Below, one piece after another: positions 1 through 8,324 of a DNA stretch of 61,024 bases (position 1 is its first letter; each line of letters starts with the position of its first letter). The DNA lies in contig NZ_BJDX01000012.1 of NCBI RefSeq assembly GCF_005405365.1, positions 1 to 61,024 on the forward strand. Direction: 5' to 3'. The notes under the pieces were generated by a model. It did no database searches and was not told the origin of the DNA. It saw nothing but the letters and a program-made list of their open reading frames with translations. The position numbers and the translations under genes are program-made. This stretch comes from Enterococcus xiangfangensis. Lineage in GTDB: Bacteria > Bacillota > Bacilli > Lactobacillales > Enterococcaceae.

Positions 1-15
1 TCCATAAATCACTAA

Positions 16-480
16 ATGATTTATGGAAGCCAATTTTTTCCTATGAAGGACTATGACTTATGTCACGGCCTCTTTTTTTACAATATGTTAAGCGCTATCA
101 GCCGAAAAAAGGCAGAGTATTTCCTTGATAAAGCAGTCAGTGATGTTTGTCATTACCTCATCGAGACTTCTGTAGATATTTGGCGAGTGTCGAATGTTTT
201 ATTTTACTGCGGAACTTTTTATGTGAGTATCAAAGGTTATAATGTTAGCGATGCATCGCTAGAACAGGGTGTAATGATCTGCTCTGACAATCATGTAACG
301 TATTATCTTGCTAGATTGATGTTTCAATTAACTAAAAATGCCTTGGTCCAAAATAAAGCGCTCGAAGTGATCCGAGAATATGTTGCCGATGCGCAGGCAT
401 TTGCTAAAATCAATCAAAATACAGTCGAGCTTCGTGAACTAAAAGTCTTGCAGGCGCGACTAGATAAAAGAGAGCAATAA
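16..480 (+). pseudogene. Rgg/MutR-like regulator, C-terminal fragment, probably frameshifted
   Basis: The 154 residues from the first ATG are helical and lack a DNA-binding domain. Motifs such as YDLCHGLFFYNML and RKKAEYFLDKAV resemble the C-terminal helical repeat region of Rgg/GadR/MutR regulators, which normally run to about 280 residues with an N-terminal HTH. An in-frame TAA lies immediately before the ATG. Frame 3, open from the window edge, reads LNDLWKPIFSYEG and would join smoothly to YDLCHG if base 51 were removed, so a one-base frameshift in a longer gene is likely. The family assignment rests on pattern resemblance only. The N-terminal part lies outside the window, so an intact short gene cannot be excluded. 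Confidence 0.4.
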
Positions 481-485
481 ATTTT

Positions 486-519
486 GAGGAGACGGATCAG
501 AACCGTTTCCTCTTTATTT
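486..519 (+). terminator. Terminator after the Rgg-like fragment
   Basis: GAGGAGACGG pairs with CCGTTTCCTC (one G-U pair) around a short loop, followed by TTTATTTG. It sits six bases after the stop codon. Confidence 0.7.
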
Positions 520-997
520 GTATAAAAAGAAAATAAGCCGCTGCCCGAAAGAATCCTGTATTTACAGCAAAATAAAGAAAAAAATTTAATTGATTCACCA
601 ATTTTAATAACCTGAGCTAAACTACTTTACAATCGTTATAATCAAGAGTATTATTCACTTTAAGAAAGCGCTTAATATGCATACGGGGGATTTTAATAAC
701 TTTTCTATCTAAATGGTGATTAGAAAATTTCATACGTTTAGCTCTCATTCAGCTAACTGAAAGTAATTAGCAAGCAGATCAATGCAATGATAAAAAAATT
801 ATTTTATTGCGTTACTAGGATAGCCTGACGGAGTGAGTTTAAGTCTATAGCGACTTGTGAAAAAACAATCAAAGTTAGTGGGATTGATCTATTTACGATT
901 TTGAAAAGTTTATTTTACCAATAAATATCCATTAAGCATATGTGCTTTTATATAAAGAATAATTGAAAAGGGTTTTAGAGGAGCAGGAGGAAAAATT
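520..997. other. Non-coding region upstream of nox
   Basis: This AT-rich stretch contains no ORF I can support. It has a TATAAT at 637-642 without a good -35, an AAGCGCTT core near 665 that matches a CcpA cre site only poorly, and a single Rex-like half site (TTGTGAA) near 855. A long leader for nox or a lost gene are both possible. The only clear signal is the ribosome-binding site GGAGCAGGAGG just before nox. Confidence 0.4.
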
Positions 998-2332
998 ATG
1001 ACAAAGACAGTTATTATTGGAACAAATCATGCGGGGATTGCAGCAGCAAATACATTGCTGGATAATTATCCGGATCAAGAGGTTGTAATGATTGACCGTA
1101 ACTCTAATCTAAGTTATCTAGGCTGCGGAACAGCTTTATGGGTCGGCCGCCAAATCGATGACTACCAAGGATTATTTTATACAAATAAAGCAGATTTTGA
1201 AGCTAAAGGCGCTAAAATCTATATGGAAACATCGGTTGATCGGATCGACTTTTCAGAAAAAAAAGTTCATTGTGTTCAAAAGGACGGCAAAGCGTTCATT
1301 GAATCTTATGATAAATTGATTTTGGCAACTGGTTCGCGGCCAATTGCTCCAAAAGTTCCGGGACATGATTTGGACGGCATCCATTTCTTGAAATTATTCC
1401 AAGAAGGGCAAGCAGTTGATGCAGAAATTTCAAAAGATAGTGTAAAAAAAGTAGCAGTCATCGGTGCCGGTTATATCGGTGTTGAAATTGCAGAAGCCGC
1501 TAAACGCCGCGGAAAAGAGGTCTTGCTATTTGACGCAGCAGACCGTTCATTGCCAAGTTATTATGATAAATGGTTTACTGATGAAATGGATAAAAATTTA
1601 GCAGACCACGGAATTGAAACTCATTTTGGTGATTTGGTGAAAGAATATAAAGGAAGCGATCGTGTCAATGCTATCGTTGCTGATTCCGGTGAATATCAAG
1701 TAGATATGGTCATCAATGCCATTGGATTTGGTCCGAATGCTGAACTGGCCAAAGATCATTTAGAACTGTTCCAAAACGGTGCTTACTTAGTTGACCGTCA
1801 TCAACAAACAAGTGATCCAGATGTTTACGCAGTAGGAGATTGTGCGACGATCTATTCCAATGCATTAGAAAAAATGACTTATATCGCACTTGCTTCTAAC
1901 GCAGTACGTTCTGGAATCGTAGCTGGTCATAATGTTGGCGGCACACCATTAGAAGCAGCGGGGGTCCAAGGATCAAACGGGATCTCAATCTGGGGATTAA
2001 ACTTAGTTTCAACCGGTCTATCTGTAACAGCCGCTGAGAAAAATGGGGTAGATGTGAAATATACAGACTTTGAAGACTTGCAAAAACCAGGTTTCATCAA
2101 AGGAGAAAACGATACAGTCAAGATTCGGATCGTCTATGAAGCAAGCAGTCGCCGAATCGTAGGAGCACAACTTTCTTCAAGAGAAGATATTTCAATGGGA
2201 ATCCATATGTTCTCATTAGCAATCGCAAAACATGTAACAATCGATGAATTAAAACTATTGGATATTTTCTTCTTACCACATTTCAACCAACCATATAACT
2301 ACATTACAATGGCTGCATTGTCTGCTGAGTAG
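998..2332 (+). CDS. nox: NADH oxidase (H2O-forming)
   Basis: This 444-residue flavoprotein reduces O2 to water with NADH in the cytoplasm, regenerating NAD+ for glycolysis. It has an N-terminal FAD-binding start (IIGTNHAG, residues 6-13), the redox-active cysteine in LSYLGCGTALW (Cys43), a central NAD-binding fold (VIGAGYIGVEIAEA, from about residue 154), and the second FAD motif VYAVGDCA near residue 276. Length and motifs fit enterococcal Nox rather than NADH peroxidase or CoA-disulfide reductase, although the families are close. A strong ribosome-binding site GAGGAGCAGGAGG precedes the ATG. It is flanked by terminators and so is probably monocistronic. Confidence 0.93.
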   Translation: MTKTVIIGTNHAGIAAANTLLDNYPDQEVVMIDRNSNLSYLGCGTALWVGRQIDDYQGLFYTNKADFEAKGAKIYMETSVDRIDFSEKKVHCVQKDGKAFIESYDKLILATGSRPIAPKVPGHDLDGIHFLKLFQEGQAVDAEISKDSVKKVAVIGAGYIGVEIAEAAKRRGKEVLLFDAADRSLPSYYDKWFTDEMDKNLADHGIETHFGDLVKEYKGSDRVNAIVADSGEYQVDMVINAIGFGPNAELAKDHLELFQNGAYLVDRHQQTSDPDVYAVGDCATIYSNALEKMTYIALASNAVRSGIVAGHNVGGTPLEAAGVQGSNGISIWGLNLVSTGLSVTAAEKNGVDVKYTDFEDLQKPGFIKGENDTVKIRIVYEASSRRIVGAQLSSREDISMGIHMFSLAIAKHVTIDELKLLDIFFLPHFNQPYNYITMAALSAE

Positions 2333-2354
2333 ACCTGAATAACGTAGTATAGTA

Positions 2355-2385
2355 AGAGCATAATTACGATTATGCTCTTTATTTG
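2355..2385 (+). terminator. Terminator of nox
   Basis: A perfect 10-bp stem, AGAGCATAAT with ATTATGCTCT, has a 4-base loop and is followed by TTTATTTG. Confidence 0.88.
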
Positions 2386-2612
2386 TTGTAGTAATAAGAA
2401 ATGAATATTATTTAAGCGGTTGCAAACTTTGCCTACGAAGGGTATAGTTATTACTAATGGAAGAAATATTTTTATAAAAATCCATTTTAATTGAGGCTGT
2501 CCAGATTTTCGGAGGCTTTTTTCTTTTCTATATGATAGATGAAATAGTATTAAGGAAGACCGTTAATCTTAATTAAGCAAACGTGGCACGAAAATCTTTT
2601 CTTGGTTTTGCT

Positions 2613-2640
2613 TTGCTTGTTATTAAGATAATAGTATAAA
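2613..2640 (+). promoter_or_regulatory. Candidate promoter for the importer operon
   Basis: TTGCTT, a 16-base spacer and TATAAA lie about 37 bases before the lipoprotein start. The 2386-2612 stretch upstream holds no gene I can recognise. Confidence 0.4.
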
Positions 2641-2676
2641 TTATATTTGTTAAAAACTGATCAAAGGGGCGGAAAA

Positions 2677-3771
2677 ATGAAAAAATCGAAGAAACTAGGT
2701 ATTTTAGCAACGTTGGTATGTGGTGTCCTGTTGTTTGCCGGCTGCGGCAGTAGTACTGATGAATCCAGTGCATCAAATTCTGAAAGTAAAGTGGAGGAAA
2801 CAGCTAGTAGTGAGACAGTTGAAACGACTGATTTTAGCGGTAAAACTTTAAATGTGGTAACGACTTCGGACGCTTATAAAGCCTTGTTTGACAAATTCAG
2901 TGAAGAAACTGGTGCAAAGGTAGAGTTTCTATCTATGTCTAGTGGAGAAGTTTTGTCGCGGATGAAGGCGGATAAAAGTGAGCCAATGGCTGATTTATGG
3001 TTTGGCGGCGGTTTAGATGCTTTTATGCAAGCTAAAACGGATGGTTTGTTGGAACAATATCAATCGGATGTAGTTAAAACTATCGATGAAGACTATCGTG
3101 ATCCCGATGGCTACTGGTTATCAAAAGGCTTAACGGTGGGCGGTTTATTGGTCAACGATGAAATTCTCAAAGAAAAAGACATTGAAGCACCTGAAACTTG
3201 GGCTGACTTAGCAGATTCAAAATACAAAGATGAAGTAATCATGAGTGATCCAGCAATTTCTGGAACAATGTATGCAATTGTAAAAGGTATTTTAGATAAA
3301 GATGGTACCGATAAGGGCTGGGAATACTGGGAAAAAGTGAATGAGAATATTCAATTTTACGGTAAACGAGGAAAAGACCCACAGGAAAAAACAGCTTCTG
3401 GAGAATTTGCTATCGGTTTAGTACCGGTCGATCAATCTACCTTTGACGCAGCCGAAGAAAATAATTTATCAGTCGTTTATCCTTCTGACGGAATTCCTTG
3501 GGTTCCAGAAGGCGTGGCAGTCTTTAAGGATGCTCCGGGAAAAGAAATGGCAGAAGCGTTCATCGACTTTATGTTGAAACCAGAAAATATGCAGCAATTA
3601 GCAGAAATCGACGGTAAAGATACTAATCAAATTATTGTAGACGGCGTGAAAGGTTTGGATCTCGGATTAGAGAAAAAAGATTTAATCAAAGAAGACCTGA
3701 CTACTTTCGGCTCGGATCGTCAAACTATTTTAGATAAATGGGCAGATATGACTGCCGATAAAGCCCAATAA
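2677..3771 (+). CDS. ABC importer substrate-binding lipoprotein (FbpA/AfuA type)
   Basis: This is a 364-residue secreted lipoprotein with a lysine-rich signal peptide and lipobox LFAGC (Cys23), then a serine/glutamate-rich linker and a type II periplasmic-binding fold. Motifs SGEVLSRMKA, DLWFGGG and DPDGYW are typical of the Fe3+/sugar-phosphate branch (FbpA, AfuA). The start at 2677 follows AAAGGGGCGG; an upstream in-frame ATG lacks a site. I do not see the C-terminal tyrosine pair used by classical iron-binding FbpA, so iron should not be assumed. Members of this branch bind ferric iron, hexose phosphates or 2-aminoethylphosphonate. The neighbouring permease and ATPase complete the transporter. 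Confidence 0.85.
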   Translation: MKKSKKLGILATLVCGVLLFAGCGSSTDESSASNSESKVEETASSETVETTDFSGKTLNVVTTSDAYKALFDKFSEETGAKVEFLSMSSGEVLSRMKADKSEPMADLWFGGGLDAFMQAKTDGLLEQYQSDVVKTIDEDYRDPDGYWLSKGLTVGGLLVNDEILKEKDIEAPETWADLADSKYKDEVIMSDPAISGTMYAIVKGILDKDGTDKGWEYWEKVNENIQFYGKRGKDPQEKTASGEFAIGLVPVDQSTFDAAEENNLSVVYPSDGIPWVPEGVAVFKDAPGKEMAEAFIDFMLKPENMQQLAEIDGKDTNQIIVDGVKGLDLGLEKKDLIKEDLTTFGSDRQTILDKWADMTADKAQ

Positions 3772-3820
3772 AGATAGTAAACGCTAAACTTTCTGATTGA
3801 AACAAGTAAAACGATAAGAA

Positions 3821-3859
3821 GAGCTGAGCTGAATTTATCAATTAGCTTAGTTCTTTTTT
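3821..3859 (+). terminator. Hairpin between lipoprotein and permease genes
   Basis: GAGCTGAGCT pairs with AGCTTAGTTC (two G-U pairs), followed by six T. As it lies inside an evident transporter operon it probably works as a leaky terminator that makes the binding protein more abundant than the membrane parts. Confidence 0.6.
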
Positions 3860-3935
3860 CTATATACTATACATAAATTAGTATCAAACTGGATGTGTCT
3901 GACTTTGAAAGAACAGACTGGAAAGAGGAGAAAGC

Positions 3936-5561
3936 GTGAGTAGACGAAAATTACAAAGTCTGATTATCGAAAAAGGTGTCTACCTAGCATTGATTGGTTC
4001 TGTAGGGTTATTTATTTTATACCCATACATAGTAATTTTCTACGAAGGATTGATAGTCGAAGAAGGCGGCCTTATTAGTTATCTGGGAGAGAACTGGCAA
4101 TTGCTGAAAAACTCTCTGTTTGTTGCAGGATTGACTACAATTTTCTCATTATTTTTTGTTATTTGCCTAACGGTTTGTTTCATTTTCCTTGGTAAAAAAC
4201 TGCAACGAGTAATGCGTTTAGTATTTCTGATTACAATGGTATCGCCACCTTTTGTGACAGCGCTAGCGTATATTACATTGTTTGGAATGCGAGGGTTGAT
4301 CACTCACGATTTACTGCATTTGACTTACAATCCCTACGGACCACAGGGAATCATCATGATGCAAACCATGAGTTATGCATCACTGAATACCTTAGTGTTG
4401 ATGGGAATGGTAAAAAATATTGATCCTACTATTATTAAAAGTGCCCGCTCATTGGGAGCTACACCCGATGCGATCATTAAGGACATGTTTTTACCTTTAT
4501 TGAAGCCGGGGCTGATTGTGGTGGCATTGATAAGTTTTATCCGCAGCCTAGCAGACTTTCAAACGCCTACGATCATCGGCGGAAATTACCGAGTGCTAGC
4601 TAGCGAGGGTTATTTTGCGGTTATCAGTCAAGGTGACATCCATAAAGCAGCATTGATCAATCTAACATTATGTATCCCAGCACTGTTCTTCTTTTATTTT
4701 TATACAAAATATGAAAAAAAGATAGCGCAACAAAATCATGGCTTGGAACAAGGAAATTTGAGTCTGCCGCGAAAAGGTTTTAGTTTCTATGGCAGTAGTG
4801 TGATTTCAATTTTGTTTATCTTCTTTATGACTGCTCAATACATGGCGATTGCAATCAATGCTGTTACAGTAAAACGGGGCGGGAAATTATTTTTGTCTCT
4901 GCGACCGATTTTAGAGAGCCGCGATTATATCGACGGGATTGTTCTTCGAACTATTGTTTATTCTTTGATTGCCGGATTTGTGGGTAGTCTTTTGAGCTTT
5001 CTGATTATTTATTTTAGTCAGGTAAAAGGTTCTAAGGTGATGCGATGGGTGGAATTAGTTGGAACATTGCCTTATTTACTTCCAGGAACTTTTTTTGGAT
5101 TGGGTTATCTATATGCATTCTCTAGTGGTCCTTTAAAAATGACAGGTACGGCTTTGATTGTGGTACTAAATGTTACCTTTAAGCAGTTGGCATTTGCAAC
5201 GAAAGCCGCTAGAGCTGCTTCCAGTCAAATTGATGATACCTATTATAAGACAGTTCATGATCTGGGTGGTTTCACGATCAATGAGTGGCAAGATGTCTTT
5301 TTTCCGATGAGTAAGCAAGGGTTTGCTTTGACTTTTATTAATGGTTTTATTAGTACAATGACAACGATTGGTTCGATTATTTTTTTGATAACTCCTGGAC
5401 AAAAAATGTTGACCTTGGTGATGTTTGATGTCGTTCAGCGAGGAAAATACGGAATTGCATCGGTTCTAGCCTGGCTGATTATTTTTATCTGTCTGGCAGT
5501 AGCAGGAGTGATCTACGGTGGATTAAAATTAAGCGAAAGGCGGCGATTTCATGTTTCTTGA
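3936..5561 (+). CDS. ABC importer permease, fused two-domain (FbpB/AfuB type)
   Basis: This 541-residue polytopic membrane protein has about 12 transmembrane segments in two homologous halves, each with an EAA-type coupling loop for the ATPase: ARSLGATPDAIIKD near residue 170 and VHDLGGFTINEWQD near residue 439. Such fused permeases are typical of Fe3+ and AfuABC-type importers. The start is GTG, eight bases after AAAGAGGAG. Its 3' end overlaps the ATPase gene by 11 bases, which suggests translational coupling. Confidence 0.88.
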   Translation: MSRRKLQSLIIEKGVYLALIGSVGLFILYPYIVIFYEGLIVEEGGLISYLGENWQLLKNSLFVAGLTTIFSLFFVICLTVCFIFLGKKLQRVMRLVFLITMVSPPFVTALAYITLFGMRGLITHDLLHLTYNPYGPQGIIMMQTMSYASLNTLVLMGMVKNIDPTIIKSARSLGATPDAIIKDMFLPLLKPGLIVVALISFIRSLADFQTPTIIGGNYRVLASEGYFAVISQGDIHKAALINLTLCIPALFFFYFYTKYEKKIAQQNHGLEQGNLSLPRKGFSFYGSSVISILFIFFMTAQYMAIAINAVTVKRGGKLFLSLRPILESRDYIDGIVLRTIVYSLIAGFVGSLLSFLIIYFSQVKGSKVMRWVELVGTLPYLLPGTFFGLGYLYAFSSGPLKMTGTALIVVLNVTFKQLAFATKAARAASSQIDDTYYKTVHDLGGFTINEWQDVFFPMSKQGFALTFINGFISTMTTIGSIIFLITPGQKMLTLVMFDVVQRGKYGIASVLAWLIIFICLAVAGVIYGGLKLSERRRFHVS

Positions 5562-6510
5562 AGTCCGCGATTTAGATAAATTCTATGGTACTAAACAAAT
5601 TCTGAAGCAAGTTTCCTTTACCGTTTCTCAAGGGGAGATGCTGGTCATTCTCGGCCCTAGTGGTTGTGGCAAAAGTACTCTTTTAAGTTGCTTAAACGGT
5701 TTTGAAAAAATTTCTAACGGTCGAATAGTGTTAGAAGAGCAAGAGATTACTGAGCAGTTGCCGGAAGAACGAGACATTACTACCGTTTTTCAATCCTATA
5801 GTTTGTTTCCCCATCTGAATGTGATGGAAAACTTATTGTATGGATTGAAGTTTCAGAAATTGACTAGAGCTGAAAAACAAACCAAAGGCCGAGACATGTT
5901 AAAATTATTGCGATTGACAGGATACGAAAAAGCACCGATCCAATCGCTTAGCGGTGGTCAGCAACAACGTGTGGCATTAGGGAGAAGTTTGATCGTGGAA
6001 CCTAAGCTGCTGTTGCTGGATGAGCCGCTGTCTAATTTGGATGAGAAACTGCGAGTAGATCTGCGGAAGGAAATTCGCCGGATCCAAAAAGAATTGCAGA
6101 TGACGATGATTTTTGTCACACATGATCAAGCAGAAGCCTTTGCCATTGCTGAACGGATTTTATTATTGGATCAAGGTGTAATCCAGCAATGGGGGACGGG
6201 ACCAGAAATCTACAACACACCGAGTGGAGCTTTTCCATTAGAGTTTATTGGTGAAAGCAATTCACTGGATGAGGAAAATTATGTACGACCTGAGGAAGTA
6301 ACGATTGTGCCGGATGAGACAGGTTCTGGTGTAATAATCGATAGTTTATTTCAAGGTGCGACTTATGAATATCAAGTGCAATTGGTTGACGGGCAGATAT
6401 TGAAAGTTACCCGCTTGAATCAAGGAGCACCATTAGAAATAGGCAGTAAAGTTGCAGTGAGTTTTGTACCAAAACATATTAACTTCGAAAAAGGAGAATC
6501 ATTAAAATGA
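5551..6510 (+). CDS. ABC importer ATPase with TOBE domain (FbpC type)
   Basis: This 319-residue cytoplasmic ATPase powers the importer. It has Walker A GPSGCGKST (about residue 35), Q-loop FQSYSLFPH, signature LSGGQQQRVALG (about 133) and Walker B LLLLDEPLSNLD (about 153), then a H-loop VTHDQAEAF. The last roughly 80 residues (VRPEEVTIVPD and following) form a TOBE-like regulatory domain, as in FbpC/PotA. It overlaps the permease upstream and shares ATGA with the glycosyltransferase gene downstream, so all are co-translated. Confidence 0.9.
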   Translation: MFLEVRDLDKFYGTKQILKQVSFTVSQGEMLVILGPSGCGKSTLLSCLNGFEKISNGRIVLEEQEITEQLPEERDITTVFQSYSLFPHLNVMENLLYGLKFQKLTRAEKQTKGRDMLKLLRLTGYEKAPIQSLSGGQQQRVALGRSLIVEPKLLLLDEPLSNLDEKLRVDLRKEIRRIQKELQMTMIFVTHDQAEAFAIAERILLLDQGVIQQWGTGPEIYNTPSGAFPLEFIGESNSLDEENYVRPEEVTIVPDETGSGVIIDSLFQGATYEYQVQLVDGQILKVTRLNQGAPLEIGSKVAVSFVPKHINFEKGESLK

Positions 6511-7718
6511 AAATTTTGCATATACAGGCACAGTTGCCAGCGAAGACTGGCAGCGGAGTGTATTTTTCTAATGTGATTAAAGGTCTGCAAGAGCATGAGC
6601 AGGCGTGTATTTATGGGATGTTCGGCGAATTCAGTTATGAATTGATCCCAAAAGAGAATCAATATCCTGTCGTATTTCCTAATAAAGAATGTGATTTTCC
6701 GCTGCCGGGAATGAGTGATGTGATGCCGTATGAAAGTACTGTTTATGGGGAAATGACGGAAGAAATGATTGCGCAATGGCAGAATATTTTTCGTAAAAAA
6801 ATTCATCAGGCGGTAACCGATTTTCAGCCTGAAGTAATTTTTTGTCATCACTTATGGTTTTTGACGGCTTTAGTGCGAGAAGAAATTCCTCAATTGCCGG
6901 TATTTGCATTTTGCCATGGAACAGATATCCGTCAAGCACGTCAGCATCCGTACTTGTTTAAAAAATATGTACAAAACCTTTCTAAGTTGGATCAAGTATT
7001 TGCTTTGAGCCACTTACAAATCGACGATATCCATCAGCTGTATGAAGTGCCAAAGGATAAAATCTTTGTTCTAGGTGGAGGATTCGATCCGGAGATTTTT
7101 TATCCGCCAGCAAAAAAAGCTGAAAAGGATGGGATAGATATTCTATATGCCGGAAAAATTTCTGAAGCAAAAGGCGTATTTGCATTGACGCAAGTCTTTA
7201 CTGACCTGACTAAACGACATCCGGAAGTTCGGTTGCATTTAATCGGGAATGCAGCGGGGGAAGCTAAAGAACGTCTAGCGCCTTATTTAGATAATCCGCA
7301 AATCATGCTTTATAATGTTGCCAATCAGCAACTACTGGCAGATGAATTTCGCAAAGGCGATTTGTTTGTGCTCCCGTCTTATTATGAAGGGCTGGGATTA
7401 GTGGCTATCGAGGCCTTGGCTTGCGATATGCGCGTAGTAATAACAGACATTCCAGCATTAAAAGAACAGTTAGGTTCGGTGGTAAACGACAGCGGCGTGA
7501 TCTCTTATGTCCCATTGCCGCGAGTGCGAAATCAAGACGAACCATACGAAGAAGATCTGCCGAAATATTATCATGATTTGGAAGTCGCTTTAGAAACACA
7601 GTTGCAGAACATTAAAGCTGGGAAGAAGATTACTAAAGTAGTAGAAGAAGCTATATTGGAAAGCAGTTGGCCGCAACTAATTGAAAAAGTAGAAGAGAAA
7701 TTAAGCACAATTAAATAG
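6507..7718 (+). CDS. Glycosyltransferase family 4
   Basis: This 403-residue GT-B protein transfers a sugar from a nucleotide donor to an unknown acceptor. The N-terminal domain starts MKILHIQAQLPAKTGSGVY, with the glycine-rich loop near residues 13-18; the C-terminal donor domain has YAGKISEAKG and the EX7E region YEGLGLVAIEALACD (about residues 293-307). No membrane segment is seen. The ATG overlaps the stop of the ATPase gene by 4 bases, which ties it to an importer operon. That is an unusual partner and hints that the imported ligand or its regulation concerns glycans. It could also be a passenger gene. Confidence 0.85.
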   Translation: MKILHIQAQLPAKTGSGVYFSNVIKGLQEHEQACIYGMFGEFSYELIPKENQYPVVFPNKECDFPLPGMSDVMPYESTVYGEMTEEMIAQWQNIFRKKIHQAVTDFQPEVIFCHHLWFLTALVREEIPQLPVFAFCHGTDIRQARQHPYLFKKYVQNLSKLDQVFALSHLQIDDIHQLYEVPKDKIFVLGGGFDPEIFYPPAKKAEKDGIDILYAGKISEAKGVFALTQVFTDLTKRHPEVRLHLIGNAAGEAKERLAPYLDNPQIMLYNVANQQLLADEFRKGDLFVLPSYYEGLGLVAIEALACDMRVVITDIPALKEQLGSVVNDSGVISYVPLPRVRNQDEPYEEDLPKYYHDLEVALETQLQNIKAGKKITKVVEEAILESSWPQLIEKVEEKLSTIK

Positions 7719-7769
7719 ATTTCAATTCCAAAGATAAAAAGGATTAGTAGAATAAAAGAAGCAATTCCG

Positions 7770-8098
7770 ATGCCAGTTACAGCGACGGCTGAAAACCTTA
7801 TTACTGATTACACACGTTACGCTCGGAAATAGAGTTAGATAAATATCAGCGCTATTTTAAATTTGAAAAAACCTCAACAAGCCAAATCAGATTATTTTGT
7901 TGGGATGAAAATGGGACAAGTATTTAAGTTAGCGAGGGACTATCTAACTATGCCACTTTCTGAAATCCGAAAAGGTGCTAGAAACCCACACTCGTGATAT
8001 GCCGCGAGTCGAGCTGTGATATGCCAGTGAAAACTTGATGGTGGAGCAGCGAAAATACTTTTGGAAATTTTAGATTCAATTAAAGATACTCCGAATTA
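7770..8098 (+). pseudogene. Remnant of AlkD-type DNA alkylation repair gene
   Basis: Reading across frames gives LDKYQRYFKFEK, then SDYFVGMKMGQVFKLARDYL and TMPLSEIRK, then VLETHTRDMPRVE. This order matches the start of HEAT-like AlkD DNA glycosylases (pattern YF..G..GYFLG...P..R.LAK.Y..MPL.E...LL.SP.H..R). At least three frame changes and several stops break it, and the C-terminal half is missing from a family of about 230 residues. It is non-functional. The start at 7770 is the best ATG, not proven. Together with flanking AT-rich sequence it fills the 600-base gap before the ABC-2 genes. Confidence 0.55.
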
Positions 8099-8250
8099 GA
8101 CTGCTATTTTTTTAAAATTAGTTATATCAAATAAGAGGAATCTTAGAATAGATTTCAAAATATTTTGTGTTGGTGGAAAATTAAGATCGATTTTCTGCCA
8201 ATATTTTTTTGTCTAATTAGGATGAAAATAAATTAAAACATCAGTCTGAT

Positions 8251-8280
8251 TTGACAAAATTCCTGTAGGACACGTATATT
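8251..8280 (+). promoter_or_regulatory. Promoter of the ABC-2 exporter operon
   Basis: A consensus -35 TTGACA (8251-8256), an 18-base spacer and -10 TATATT (8275-8280). A weak cre-like element around AGCGCTTTC (8291-8299) lies just downstream, with three mismatches to consensus. Confidence 0.75.
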
Positions 8281-8324
8281 CTAATTAGGTAGCGCTTTCT
8301 AAAATTGGAATCGAGGTGTAATGA

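Noticed and set aside
655..690. cre site ahead of nox at AAGCGCTT
   Set aside because: Three mismatches to consensus, no more than expected by chance in AT-rich DNA.
851..872. Rex operator ahead of nox
   Set aside because: Only one half (TTGTGAA) is present; the second half needed for the TTGTGAA-N4-TTCACAA palindrome is missing.
6420..6939. Minus-strand ORFs across the glycosyltransferase start
   Set aside because: No ribosome-binding sites and low-complexity translation; shadows of the plus-strand genes.
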